A stretch of DNA of 51,291 bases from an uncultured Chloroflexota bacterium (GTDB taxonomy: Bacteria > Chloroflexota > Anaerolineae > Anaerolineales > Anaerolineaceae), in contig CADACE010000055.1 of NCBI GenBank assembly GCA_902786265.1, forward strand, positions 1-51,291. Reading direction: 5' to 3'. Of this stretch, positions 8,644-17,008 are shown in pieces. Numbering within the stretch: position 1 is the first letter of the stretch; the number at the start of each line of letters is the position of its first letter. A program made the position numbers and the translations under genes. Under the pieces are notes generated by a model, which worked only from the letters and a program-made list of their open reading frames with translations, was not told the origin of the DNA and searched no databases.

Positions 8644-9369
8644 TCAGATCCGGCGATCCTTTTTTGATGTCTGCCCGACAAGAATATAGGATACGACAAA
8701 CAGGGCCATAATAAAGGGAAGAAAATACCAGCCGCTTTCCGTCTGTTCAAGAGTTGCAATATAATCATAAGTTCCGTGGAGCAGCATCGGAACGATAAGG
8801 CTGAGAACGCGGAAAAGTACCGATTTTCCCGATTCGCCGGCATTATCATACTTTTTTGCTATTCCGTAAAAAACGCCCATGAATACACCGAAACAGGCAT
8901 GCCCGGGGATTGCTGTCACTGCTCTTGCCAGAGCTGTGGTAAATCCGAAATTCAGGACATAACTGATATTTTCCCAAAGTGCGAACCCCAGGGATACAAA
9001 CACCGCATAAACGACGCCGTCATACTGACAGTTGAATTCGCGGTTGTTCCAGGAATTTTGTTTCATGAAAATATATTTAGAGCTTTCCTCAGCTGTCGCG
9101 ACGATACAGAAATAAAGGATCAGGTTATACGTGACTGTATTCGGCTCAACGTATTGATTCAGTACAGCGGACAGGATCCGCTCCTCAACCAAAGCAAGAA
9201 GTGAGGAAAGAATCCCTGCTCTCACTAAATTCCAAAGCAGGTAGGGGCTTTCTTTCTCAAGGCGGTCGGATTGATAAACCCTGATCATCAGCCATACCGC
9301 AGGTATGACCGCGGCAGCGATAAGAATATAGTTATAAGTCAAAATAGGGGGCAATAAATAGTAAAACAT
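8644..9369 (-). CDS. PrsW-family intramembrane protease
   Basis: A 241-residue polytopic membrane protein. The PrsW/CPBP-type signature is complete: ATAEESSKY (Glu-Glu motif), FALWENISYVLN, ITAIPGHACFGVFMG and MLLHGTYDYI, spread over the central helices. PrsW proteins are glutamic-type intramembrane proteases; the founding member clips anti-sigma factor RsiW, and many homologues have unknown targets. A longer reading from 9423 exists. The ATG at 9369 is preferred because AGGAAG lies 6 nt upstream and the protein then begins directly with hydrophobic MFYYLLPPIL. No anti-sigma gene is adjacent, so the substrate is unknown. Confidence 0.85.
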   Translation of the reverse strand: MFYYLLPPILTYNYILIAAAVIPAVWLMIRVYQSDRLEKESPYLLWNLVRAGILSSLLALVEERILSAVLNQYVEPNTVTYNLILYFCIVATAEESSKYIFMKQNSWNNREFNCQYDGVVYAVFVSLGFALWENISYVLNFGFTTALARAVTAIPGHACFGVFMGVFYGIAKKYDNAGESGKSVLFRVLSLIVPMLLHGTYDYIATLEQTESGWYFLPFIMALFVVSYILVGQTSKKDRRI

Positions 9370-9576
9370 ATCTGCTTCCTGACATCTATGATTTCGTGAC
9401 CGATCGATTGCGGTATAAATCATTAGTTTCCGATTTATAAACCGCTCTGATCAGCTGGTCTTTTTATTGCGAATAATTTTACCGCAATTAATAATCTGAA
9501 TACCATCTTTTCCTCTTTTATTTTTTGATAATAAGCGTTTACAGCTTATAATTTATATATATTATAGGGAGGAATT

Positions 9577-10194
9577 ATGGAAAGTGTTTTTGTAGTTAAA
9601 TTCAATGTCCAAAGTGAAGCTTTTCAGGCTCTCACGGAATTACGGCAGCAGCCTGCAAACGATGACTTTGTTGTCTCCCAGGCGTGCCTCGTAAACAAAA
9701 AGGATGGCCGGATCACGATGCTGGACCAGTTTGACACAGGCATGGAATCGGTCAATGACACCGGAACGGGTACGATGATCGGAGCTCTCGTCGGCATTTT
9801 AGGCGGTCCGATCGGCGTACTGCTCGGCGCTTCATACGGTGCAATGGTCGGCAGTGTTATGGATACAGCCGATATTCTGGACAATGCTTCATTGATCGAA
9901 CAGGTTTGCGGAACGATTGACGACGATGAGACGGCTGTCATTGCCCTGGTTTCAGAACAGAAGACCGAAAGCTTTGATGAAGCCATGAAGAAATTTGACA
10001 CGGAAGTCAAGTGGTTTGATGCCGGTGAAGTAGCCGCTGAAGTTGAAAAGGCTTACGAACTTGAACGTCAAATGAAAAAAGAAGCGCTCAAACAGCTTCG
10101 TGACGAAAAGAAAGAAGATTTCAAACAAAAAGTTGAAGATCAGCGTAAAAAGATCTCAGAGGAATTCGACAACTTGAAGAAAAAATTATCCTGA
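9577..10194 (+). CDS. DUF1269 family membrane-associated protein
   Basis: A 205-residue protein matching DUF1269. The N-terminal FVVKFNVQSEAFQAL beta-alpha unit is followed by LVNKKDGRITMLDQFDTG. A Gly-rich hydrophobic hairpin follows at about 67-95 (GTMIGALVGILGGPIGVLLG, glycine-zipper-like). Then come DDDETAVIALVSEQ and a long charged C-terminal coiled coil. The family has no assigned biochemical role; a stress-linked membrane function is often assumed. The ribosome site is GGGAGG about 8 nt upstream. It is monocistronic, with a strong terminator at 10214-10250. Confidence 0.82.
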   Translation: MESVFVVKFNVQSEAFQALTELRQQPANDDFVVSQACLVNKKDGRITMLDQFDTGMESVNDTGTGTMIGALVGILGGPIGVLLGASYGAMVGSVMDTADILDNASLIEQVCGTIDDDETAVIALVSEQKTESFDEAMKKFDTEVKWFDAGEVAAEVEKAYELERQMKKEALKQLRDEKKEDFKQKVEDQRKKISEEFDNLKKKLS

Positions 10195-10213
10195 CCGACG
10201 GTAACCCGGACAG

Positions 10214-10250
10214 AAAAAGTGCCTCGCAGAAACATAGAGGCACTTTTTTT
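10214..10250 (+). terminator. Rho-independent terminator after DUF1269 gene
   Basis: Stem AAAAAGTGCCTC (10214-10225) pairs with GAGGCACTTTTTTT (10237-10250). The loop is 11 nt and a 7-T run ends the structure. It starts 20 bp past the stop. Confidence 0.92.
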
Positions 10251-10341
10251 GTAAAAATCATTTATACTTTTCAGTAATATGCTGATAAATCCGAAATATG
10301 ATTGATCTCACAGCAGTCTTAAATCACTGAAGGAGACGACC

Positions 10342-10716
10342 ATGAAGAAGACACTATTGGATAACAACAAAAGCACCGCACGTGCGGAACATGCAATGCT
10401 GGACGGGATCTCTGTCGATCAGAGAACGCTCCGGATCATCGGAAAGACCCTTGAGCCGAAAAATCTTAAACGCATCGGTATCGCCGCTGTCGGCGGATCT
10501 TTATTGATTTCAATGATAAGCACTCTCGGACGGGACCGTCTCAACCGTGCGGAAACTGCCCGTGAACTGAAAAAACAGCTGATGCCCCTGCAGAAAAAAC
10601 TGGATGACCTTGAAGCACAAAACGCTGCATTATGGCAGCAAAACGAAGAACTGAAATCACAGCTTGCGAGAATAGAGGCTGTTTATATTCAAACCGCTGA
10701 AACCCCTGAAAACTGA
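10342..10716 (+). CDS. Small membrane-anchored coiled-coil protein, unknown function
   Basis: A 124-residue protein with a ribosome site AAGGAG about 9 nt upstream. Residues about 45-62 (IGIAAVGGSLLISMISTL) could form one membrane helix. A heptad-rich coiled coil follows at about 72-112 (LKKQLMPLQKKLDDLEAQ). No family is recognised. The layout of one helix plus a coiled coil recalls scaffold or division-associated proteins, but nothing specific supports that. It lies between the DUF1269 terminator and the GDPD gene, 26 bp upstream of the latter, and may be cotranscribed with it. Confidence 0.6.
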   Translation: MKKTLLDNNKSTARAEHAMLDGISVDQRTLRIIGKTLEPKNLKRIGIAAVGGSLLISMISTLGRDRLNRAETARELKKQLMPLQKKLDDLEAQNAALWQQNEELKSQLARIEAVYIQTAETPEN

Positions 10717-10742
10717 AAATCGGGATTCAGAATTATATTTTT

Positions 10743-11585
10743 ATGACAATGCAGATAAATATGAACAAACCGATGATAACTGCCCATTCCGGCTGCGAAG
10801 GAACCGGGATCGATACGATGGAGTCCATAGAAAAGGCCCTGGAATTTGGTGCTGATGCGATTGAAATTGATGTGCGTATGGATCCGTTTGGTGACCTGCG
10901 GATCTCTCATGATCCGTTGTCTCTTGAAGATTACCTTCGAAAGAATCCCCTTGCGGATGTGTTTCAGAGAGTCCAGTCGTCTTCTCTGCTGATAAATTTT
11001 GATCTCAAGGAAAAAGCAGCATTATATAAAACACTGGACGCTGCCCGTGATTTCGGTTTCCCGACGGAACGGCTGGTTTTTTCCGGCTGCACAACGCCGG
11101 TCCAATTGGTAAATGATCCGGAGCTTGCGCTCAGGGCGAATTTCTTTCTCAATCTCGAAGAAGTACTGAAATATGTCTATGACCATCGGAAAGAGGAATT
11201 CAGCAGGGAAGTTTTTTCGATGCTGATGGATGATCCTTACGTGATCCTCATCGACGAAGATAATAACATCCCGGATGTGTATCTTTCCGAGGCAGTGAAA
11301 CTCCGTCAAAAGGTCTATGCGATTTCAAGGACTCTCCGCGAAAAAATATATGAAGACACAGTCCGTATATACCAGGAAACCCGGGCTGCAGCAGTAAATA
11401 TGCCAAAGTTTTTGCTCTGGACCCGCATCACAGAATTGTTGCAGGCGGGCAGCATACCGCTGTCAATCTGGACTGTCAACGAACCGGAACTGGTACGGCG
11501 CTGTCTGGAAATAAATGTCTGTAATATCACAACTCGGAAAATCCAACTGACAAAACAGATCCTGGAGCAATTTAGCGATATCTAA
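10743..11585 (+). CDS. Glycerophosphodiester phosphodiesterase family protein
   Basis: A 280-residue TIM-barrel protein of the GDPD family, which hydrolyses glycerophosphodiesters to glycerol 3-phosphate and an alcohol. Visible family blocks are ITAHSGCEG (normally AHRG), FGADAIEIDVRMDPFGDL with the two metal-binding Glu/Asp, ISHDP with the catalytic His, LLINFDLKE, and a C-terminal SIWTVNEPELV. Arg is replaced by Ser in AHSG. In characterised GDPDs that Arg contacts phosphate, so the substrate may differ. No signal peptide, so it is probably cytoplasmic. No strong ribosome site precedes the ATG; in-frame ATGs at codons 3, 7 and 11 remain possible. Confidence 0.82.
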   Translation: MTMQINMNKPMITAHSGCEGTGIDTMESIEKALEFGADAIEIDVRMDPFGDLRISHDPLSLEDYLRKNPLADVFQRVQSSSLLINFDLKEKAALYKTLDAARDFGFPTERLVFSGCTTPVQLVNDPELALRANFFLNLEEVLKYVYDHRKEEFSREVFSMLMDDPYVILIDEDNNIPDVYLSEAVKLRQKVYAISRTLREKIYEDTVRIYQETRAAAVNMPKFLLWTRITELLQAGSIPLSIWTVNEPELVRRCLEINVCNITTRKIQLTKQILEQFSDI

Positions 11586-11810
11586 ATTCCCCGTGCCGGG
11601 ATTCCCTGCGGAAATACATTCCTTCATATAACTAAAAACGCTCACAGGCATACAAGAGTGAACTTTTACCCGCGATCCTGGTCTTGACATTGTTATGTCA
11701 TAATTCCACCCTTTCTTCATCTCTATCTCAAAAAGTAAATATATTTATGAACAGGAGCATATGATCATCGGGGTTGGGAAACAGCCCTGACGGTCATTTG
11801 AGGCTTTTCA

Positions 11811-11875
11811 GTATGCGTTATGTTTATAACAGTATGCTTTTTTGGCATTGTACTTTTCTGAAACTCCACTATAAA
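11811..11875 (+). promoter_or_regulatory. Promoter with bipartite LysR-type operator (site A)
   Basis: The upstream half-site is GTATGC (11811), with box ATGCG-N5-TTTAT from 11813. The downstream box is ATGCT-TTTTT-GGCAT (11834-11848), 21 bp away. The -35 TTGTAC (11848-11853) overlaps its edge. The -10 TATAAA (11870-11875) follows after 16 bp. The same arrangement recurs at 21159, 27383 and 27313 (minus). Confidence 0.75.
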
Positions 11876-11945
11876 ATACAGACATAAAACAACTGATTAT
11901 GATCTAACAGTTTTTTGAAGCGAAATCGTAAAAATGGAGGATATG

Positions 11946-12809
11946 ATGGAATACATTACGCTGAATACCGGAGCAAAAATGCCTTTGGAAGGGTTTGGAG
12001 TCTTTCAGATCCCGGATGCAGCCCAGTGCGAACAGGTCGTTTATAACGCGATCAAAACCGGATATCGTCTGCTGGATACAGCTGCGGCTTATATGAACGA
12101 AGAAGCGCTCGGAAAAGGTGTTGCCCGTGCGATAGCCGATGGTTTGACCACCCGTGAAGAACTGTTCATCACCACAAAAGTCTGGGTGCAGGATCAGAAA
12201 AATGAAGAAACCGCCTACGAAGCCGTAAGGACTTCTCTCGCGAAGCTCAACATGGAATATGTGGATCTTGTACTGCTTCACCAGCCGATGGGTGATTATT
12301 TTGCTGCCTATCGCGGTATTACCAGAGCCTATAAAGAAGGACTGACAAAAGCGATTGGCGTAGCTAATTTCTATCCTGCGATCCTGACAAACCTCTGTGA
12401 GAATGTGGAAGTGATCCCGGCTGTCAATCAGGTGGAAATGCATCCGTTCTTCGTCCAGGCTGCCGCGATTGATAATATGAAGTCTTACGGTATCGCTCCC
12501 CAGGCATGGGGACCGCTGGCAGAAGGCAAACATGGGATCTTCACCGACCCGGTATTGGTTGAAATCGGGAAGAAGTACGGCAAGAGTGCAGCCCAGGTCG
12601 TACTGAAGTGGAACGCCCAGCGAGGTGTTTCCATCATCCCGAAGTCCGTTCATGAGGAACGCATGAAGCAGAACATTGACATCTGGGATTTTGAACTGAC
12701 CGAAGATGAGATGGCTGCCGTTGCCGCAAAAGACCTGGGACACAGCGAGATCGTGAACCATGACGATCCGATGTTTGTCAAGGCTTTGCACGGGATGAAT
12801 ATTCACTGA
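11946..12809 (+). CDS. Aldo/keto reductase (AKR1/AKR5-like)
   Basis: A 287-residue NAD(P)H-dependent carbonyl reductase. The catalytic tetrad is visible: Asp and Tyr in LLDTAAAYMNEEALG, Lys in LFITTKVWV and His in LVLLHQP. The cofactor-binding end SIIPKSVHEERMKQN is typical of 2,5-diketo-D-gluconate reductase (DkgA)-like enzymes. It reduces aldehydes or ketones to alcohols in the cytoplasm. TGGAGG ends 5 nt before the ATG at 11946, so this start is preferred over ATGs at 11934 and 11943. It is first in a likely operon with the FMN reductase, double esterase and CMD-cupin genes, downstream of site A and closed by the terminator at 16038. Confidence 0.93.
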   Translation: MEYITLNTGAKMPLEGFGVFQIPDAAQCEQVVYNAIKTGYRLLDTAAAYMNEEALGKGVARAIADGLTTREELFITTKVWVQDQKNEETAYEAVRTSLAKLNMEYVDLVLLHQPMGDYFAAYRGITRAYKEGLTKAIGVANFYPAILTNLCENVEVIPAVNQVEMHPFFVQAAAIDNMKSYGIAPQAWGPLAEGKHGIFTDPVLVEIGKKYGKSAAQVVLKWNAQRGVSIIPKSVHEERMKQNIDIWDFELTEDEMAAVAAKDLGHSEIVNHDDPMFVKALHGMNIH

Positions 12810-12822
12810 ACGGAGATATCAG

Positions 12823-13266
12823 ATGAAGTATTTGTTTATCAATGCCAGTCCGAACCCGAACGGGAACACGGCCAAAATGGCAGCTGCTTTGCTGAAAGGC
12901 CATGATTATGAGACTGTGAACCTTACGGAATATAAGATCTATGGCTATGGTCAGCAATACGATGATGACCAGTTCATGGAGGTCATCGGGAAGATCCGCG
13001 AAGCCGACACAGTCATCATTGGTTCTCCGCTCTATTGGCATAACCTGACCGGACAGCTGCGCTGCTTCATTGACCGGACGTACGGGCCTTTCAAACAGAA
13101 TGAATTCGCACCCCGGCAGCTCTATGCCATCGTGCAGGGTGCCGCGCCGGAAAAATGGATGCTGGAAGCCTGTAATTACACCATGACTCGTTTTGCAGGT
13201 CTCTGCGGTTTTGAATATAAAGGATTGATCAGCAGTCTTGCTGAAGCAAATCAGAAAAAGTTGTAA
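12823..13266 (+). CDS. NADPH-dependent FMN reductase / flavodoxin-fold protein
   Basis: A 147-residue protein of flavodoxin-like fold. The N-terminal FINASPNPNGNTAKMAA is the FMN phosphate-binding loop, and IIGSPLYWHNLTGQLRCFIDR is the second FMN-contact block of the NAD(P)H-FMN reductase/WrbA-like family. It is cytoplasmic. GGAG lies about 8 nt before the ATG, and only 13 bp separate it from the aldo/keto reductase stop. It probably works with that reductase, either supplying reduced flavin or reducing quinone-like substrates. A plain flavodoxin role cannot be excluded. Confidence 0.88.
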   Translation: MKYLFINASPNPNGNTAKMAAALLKGHDYETVNLTEYKIYGYGQQYDDDQFMEVIGKIREADTVIIGSPLYWHNLTGQLRCFIDRTYGPFKQNEFAPRQLYAIVQGAAPEKWMLEACNYTMTRFAGLCGFEYKGLISSLAEANQKKL

Positions 13267-13281
13267 CCTCCTTTTTGATCG

Positions 13282-13336
13282 AGTCAGCGGCGCGGTCCTG
13301 ATCTGCTTCAGGTGATATGATCTTTGCCCGCTGACT
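13282..13336. repeat. Nested inverted repeat between FMN reductase and esterase genes
   Basis: Outer arms AGTCAGCGG (13282-13290) and CCGCTGACT (13328-13336) enclose an inner stem CCTGA/TCAGG. It starts 15 bp past the FMN reductase stop and ends 24 bp before the esterase ATG. It could be a leaky terminator or an mRNA-stabilising structure; the T-tract is weak. Confidence 0.45.
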
Positions 13337-13359
13337 TGTTATTTAATGCTGGAAAAATT

Positions 13360-15249
13360 ATGAAGGATTTATTTTTATTATTCATTATGCTCATTTTCAC
13401 AGCAGCCGGAAGTGTATTCGGCCTGCATATCAGCGCAGCATCTGCGCATGAAGTAAAGACGACCGCCATCCCGCAGACCGGATGGTCGGATACCGTTCCT
13501 GCGGAATACAAAACGCCTGCCTCACGGAAGGGAACCGTTATCCGGCTGGATTATGAATCAAAGGATTATGCCGGCAACGAAGCACCGATCACCAAAACCG
13601 CTTACGTCTATCTTCCTTACGGATATGACGAAAACGATACGGAAACGAAATACGACATCATCTATCTGATGCACGGATGGGGAGGACATGCCGGTGAATA
13701 TTTCGACTATACTGTGACAAAGAATATGTTTGACCATCTGATCGAAAACGGTGACATTCCGCCTGTGATCATGGTTTCCGCGACATTTTACAACAGCCGC
13801 AGCGATACCGGCTGGGGCGGCTCTGTCAGTGAGCTGCGGGCTTTTCATCTGGATTTCGAAAACCATCTGATGCCCGCAGTCGAAGGAAAATATCGCACTT
13901 ATGCGGAAAATACCACACCGGAAGGGCTGATGGCATCCCGTGATCACCGTGCATTCGGCGGTTTTTCTCTCGGTGCTGTCACTACCTGGCAGATCTTCTG
14001 TTATGACTATGATTACGTTCACTATTTTCTGCCGATGAGCGGTTCCAGCTGGTATTTCGGGACTTACGGCGATTTTCAGACGGTCCGGAATGTTGACTTC
14101 ATCCAGCAGCTGATCGAAGAAAATGACCTCAATGAACGCGGATATTTTGTCTATGAAGGTGTGGGCACTGAAGATGTCGTAAAGAGCCAGACGCTGATGC
14201 AGATGGATGAAATGTTCAGCCGGGGTGACGTGTTCCCGCCGGAGCATATCGTCTTCTATCAGAAACAGGGCGGTCATCACGATCTGGATGCGGTGCAGGA
14301 ATTTCTATATAACGCTCTGCCGGTTTTCTTCGGAAAGGGCGGTCAGGCCGGTTCGGAGAAAGAAGAAGTTATCGTGGAAACATATTATGACACAAATTCA
14401 AAAATTTCAGATGTCATTGCCGATCCCGCTTTTGAAGGCAACGGCAGACTGCTGTTTCCGGTCAATTCCGGATATTCCGGTGGAAACACGCTTGGAAATC
14501 TTTCCTTGACCTGGTATAACGGGATCGATCCGCAAAAGACGGTCGAGATCGTTAACACCCTGCGCAGCCGGGCCCTTGCAGGTGAGCAGATATTTTACAG
14601 TATTTATACGGAAGAGGAGATCGCTGCCGATCGGGCTAAAGCCGATACCGGACTGTTTTTCTTCAAGGGAAGACCCGGAGAAAAGTTTGCGGTCTGCAAT
14701 GCCGGCGGCGGGTTTGCCTATGTCGGAGCGATGCATGACAGTTTTCCGCATGCACTGGAGCTGTCAAAGATGGGCTATAACGCTTTTGCCCTGATCTACC
14801 GTCCCGGTGCGCAGACCGCCTGCGAAGACCTCGCCCGGGCGATCGCATTTATCTTTGAGCATGCGGATGAACTTGAAGTCAGTACGGAAAATTACTCGCT
14901 TTGGGGCGGGTCCGCGGGTGGGAGAATGGCTGCCTGGCTGGGCTCCTATGGGACGGAAAACTTTGGTGAAAAACCCTATCCACGTCCGGCTGCAGTGATC
15001 GTAAATTATACGGGCCTTTCGGAAGTCAGCGGAATTGAACCGCCTACTTACAGTGCTGTCGGGACAAGTGACTGGATCGCCGATTATCAGACGATGGAAA
15101 GACGTATTGTCCGGATCAAAGCCAACGGAACTGACGCGGAAATCGAAGTCTTCAGCGGTCTGCCGCACGGCTTTGGTCTTGGTACCGGCACAATAGCCGA
15201 GGGTTGGATCAACCGGGCTGCGGCCTTTTGGGAAAGACAATCGAAATAA
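13360..15249 (+). CDS. Secreted two-domain esterase (CE1-like plus second alpha/beta hydrolase)
   Basis: A 629-residue fusion with an N-terminal signal peptide (MKDLFLLFIMLIFTAAGSVF). Domain 1 (about 60-330) resembles carbohydrate esterase family 1 / feruloyl-esterase-like enzymes. It has YLPYGYDEN, IIYLMHGWGG (oxyanion region), RAFGGFSLGA with the nucleophile Ser, and GGHHDLDA with the likely catalytic His. Domain 2 (about 400-629) is a second alpha/beta hydrolase of the acetyl-esterase type, with nucleophile GGSAGGRMA and His in LPHGFGLG. Domain 1 is closely related to the single-domain enzyme at 27476. The TTG at 13324 would give a longer frame; the ATG at 13360 places the signal peptide at the start. 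It probably removes ester groups outside the membrane. Confidence 0.85.
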   Translation: MKDLFLLFIMLIFTAAGSVFGLHISAASAHEVKTTAIPQTGWSDTVPAEYKTPASRKGTVIRLDYESKDYAGNEAPITKTAYVYLPYGYDENDTETKYDIIYLMHGWGGHAGEYFDYTVTKNMFDHLIENGDIPPVIMVSATFYNSRSDTGWGGSVSELRAFHLDFENHLMPAVEGKYRTYAENTTPEGLMASRDHRAFGGFSLGAVTTWQIFCYDYDYVHYFLPMSGSSWYFGTYGDFQTVRNVDFIQQLIEENDLNERGYFVYEGVGTEDVVKSQTLMQMDEMFSRGDVFPPEHIVFYQKQGGHHDLDAVQEFLYNALPVFFGKGGQAGSEKEEVIVETYYDTNSKISDVIADPAFEGNGRLLFPVNSGYSGGNTLGNLSLTWYNGIDPQKTVEIVNTLRSRALAGEQIFYSIYTEEEIAADRAKADTGLFFFKGRPGEKFAVCNAGGGFAYVGAMHDSFPHALELSKMGYNAFALIYRPGAQTACEDLARAIAFIFEHADELEVSTENYSLWGGSAGGRMAAWLGSYGTENFGEKPYPRPAAVIVNYTGLSEVSGIEPPTYSAVGTSDWIADYQTMERRIVRIKANGTDAEIEVFSGLPHGFGLGTGTIAEGWINRAAAFWERQSK

Positions 15250-15263
15250 AACAGGAAAGGAAT

Positions 15264-16016
15264 ATGAATATGAAAAAACAAACAGCAGGACGTGACCGTC
15301 TTGGCAGCCTGGCCCCGAAATTTGCGGAGCTGAATGATGATGTACTCTTCGGAGAAGTCTGGTCGAGGGAAGCACAGCTTTCCGCTCGGGACCGCAGCAT
15401 GATCACCATTGCGGCGCTCTTTTCCGCAGGCCTTTATCCGCAGCTGAAGAGCCATCTGGCGTTGGGAAAGGAGCATGGCGTTACCAAACAGGAAGCCATT
15501 GAGATCGCTACACAACTGGCATTCTACTGCGGCTGGCCGAAAGCCTGGAGCACTTTTCCGCTGATTCAGGAAATCTATGGAGACGAGAATGCTTCGGAAC
15601 TTCCCGGGGTGCCGGCCGGCATGTCCGTCTTTCCGGTGGGCAAGCCGAATGATGCTTTTGCACAATATTTTATCGGACAAAGCTATCTGGCTCCGCTGAC
15701 GCTGGAACAGGTCCCAACCTTTAATGTGACCTTTGAACCGGGCTGCCGCAACAACTGGCATATTCATCACGCTGAAAAGGGCGGCGGACAAATGCTGATC
15801 TGCGTCTATGGCCGCGGATGGTATCAGGAGTGGGGCAAAGAAGCAAGAGAACTCCATCCCGGCGATATTGTCAACATTCCGCCAAATGTGAAACACTGGC
15901 ACGGAGCCGCTGCCGATTCCTGGTTCCAGCACATTGCTCAGGAAATCACTGCCGAAAATGGGAAAACCGAATGGTGTGAGCCTGTAGACGATGAGTGCTA
16001 TGGAAAGCTGAAGTAG
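15264..16016 (+). CDS. Carboxymuconolactone decarboxylase-cupin fusion protein
   Basis: A 250-residue two-domain protein. Residues about 10-100 form a CMD/AhpD-like helical domain (LSARDRSMITIAALFSAG, then ATQLAFYCGWPKAWS). It has one Cys and no CxxC, so peroxidase chemistry of the AhpD type is unlikely. Residues about 140-235 are a cupin barrel with metal-ligand motif WHIHHAEKGGGQ and the second motif HPGDIVNIPPNVKHWHG. AGGAAAGG lies just upstream of the ATG at 15264, which is preferred over the upstream frame. It is last in the operon, 14 bp after the esterase. CMD-cupin fusions are common in LysR/flavodoxin clusters of anaerobes, but their reaction is not established. Confidence 0.9.
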   Translation: MNMKKQTAGRDRLGSLAPKFAELNDDVLFGEVWSREAQLSARDRSMITIAALFSAGLYPQLKSHLALGKEHGVTKQEAIEIATQLAFYCGWPKAWSTFPLIQEIYGDENASELPGVPAGMSVFPVGKPNDAFAQYFIGQSYLAPLTLEQVPTFNVTFEPGCRNNWHIHHAEKGGGQMLICVYGRGWYQEWGKEARELHPGDIVNIPPNVKHWHGAAADSWFQHIAQEITAENGKTEWCEPVDDECYGKLK

Positions 16017-16037
16017 ATAATTATCGAATGCCGATTT

Positions 16038-16083
16038 AGGGACGATTCAGCACTATTTATGCGATGAATTCGTCCCTTTTATT
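16038..16083 (+). terminator. Rho-independent terminator after CMD-cupin gene
   Basis: AGGGACGA (16038-16045) pairs with TCGTCCCT (16070-16077), with a partial inner pairing. TTTTATTATT follows. It closes the operon that begins at 11946. Confidence 0.8.
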
Positions 16084-16106
16084 ATTGCAGTATTGGAGAA
16101 TCAAAT

Positions 16107-16928
16107 ATGAAAACGTGGTTTATTACAGGCTGTTCCACGGGTATCGGCAGAGGAATTGCGAAAGCAGCGCTGATGGCGGGATATCAAGTCGTTATCACCG
16201 CGAGAAATGTTGCCGGAATACAGGAATTTGAAGCAGAATATCCAAATACCTGCATTTGCTTACCGCTGGATCTCACAGAAGAAAAAAGCATAGAGCAGGC
16301 CGTGTAAAATGCTTATTCCCGTTTGGGAACAATTGATGTACTCGTCAACAACGCTGGATATGGATATCGCGCAGCCATAGAAGAAAGCGAAGCGCATGAA
16401 ATCGACCTTCTGTTCCGCACGAATGTGTTCGGACCGGTGAAACTGATGAATTTGTGTCTGCCGAAAATGCGTGAAATGAAGGACGGAATTATCATAAACG
16501 TCTCTTCGATCGGCGCAGTCAGGGCGGCAGTGGGAAATGGATTTTATTCCGCATCCAAAGCTGCGCTGGAACTGGTCAGCGATGCGGTGGGAAAAGAAGC
16601 GGAACACCTTGGAATCAGGGTAATGACTGTGGAACCCGGAGCGTTCCGAACTTCATTTTATGACTCTTTACATGGTTCAGAGAAAGCTATCGGGGATTAT
16701 ACAAAATCTGTAGGTGCGATGCGTCTTGCAAACATGGTGAACAATCATGATCAGAAGGGGAATCCTGATAAAGCAGGAAAACTGATTGTTGAGCTGATCT
16801 CGTCCGGAAAATTTCCGAAACGTTTGCCGCTTGGCAGTGATGCTGTACGCATTATTCGGGATGAACTGGAAAGCAGACTTGCCGAAGTGGATGAATGGGA
16901 AACCTACAGCATCAGAACAGATTATTAA
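16107..16928 (+). pseudogene. Short-chain dehydrogenase/reductase interrupted by an in-frame stop
   Basis: A 273-codon SDR reading frame with one TAA at 16305-16307 (codon 67). Upstream is the Rossmann start TGCSTGIGRGIAKAAL (TGxxxGIG) and LPLDLTEE. Downstream in the same frame come VLVNNAGYGYRA (NNAG), INVSSIG (catalytic Ser), FYSASKAALE (YxxxK) and VEPGAFRTSF. The stop interrupts helix alpha-D between EQAV and NAYSRLG. An AAA-to-TAA change is the simplest origin. All catalytic parts otherwise remain, so inactivation is recent or the base is an assembly error. The start has no strong ribosome site. It is bounded by terminators on both sides. Confidence 0.85.
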
Positions 16929-16936
16929 TGGGATTA

Positions 16937-17000
16937 TAAAAAAACAGGACAGGCTTTGTTTTTCTCTCATTTAGAAACGAAACCTGTCCTGTTATTATTT
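16937..17000. terminator. Bidirectional terminator between convergent SDR and esterase
   Basis: AACAGGACAGG (16943-16953) pairs with CCTGTCCTGTT (16983-16993). Inner TTTGTTT/AAACGAA pairings extend the stem. It has an A-rich left flank and TTATTATTTT to the right, so it can act both ways. Confidence 0.85.
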
Positions 17001-17008
17001 TGGCTCTA

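Noticed and set aside
11904..12806. 300-codon minus-strand frame over the aldo/keto reductase
   Set aside because: It covers nearly the whole catalytic AKR frame in antisense and shows no family motif.
15087..15932. 281-codon minus-strand frame
   Set aside because: Antisense to the esterase and CMD-cupin genes, whose motifs are unambiguous.
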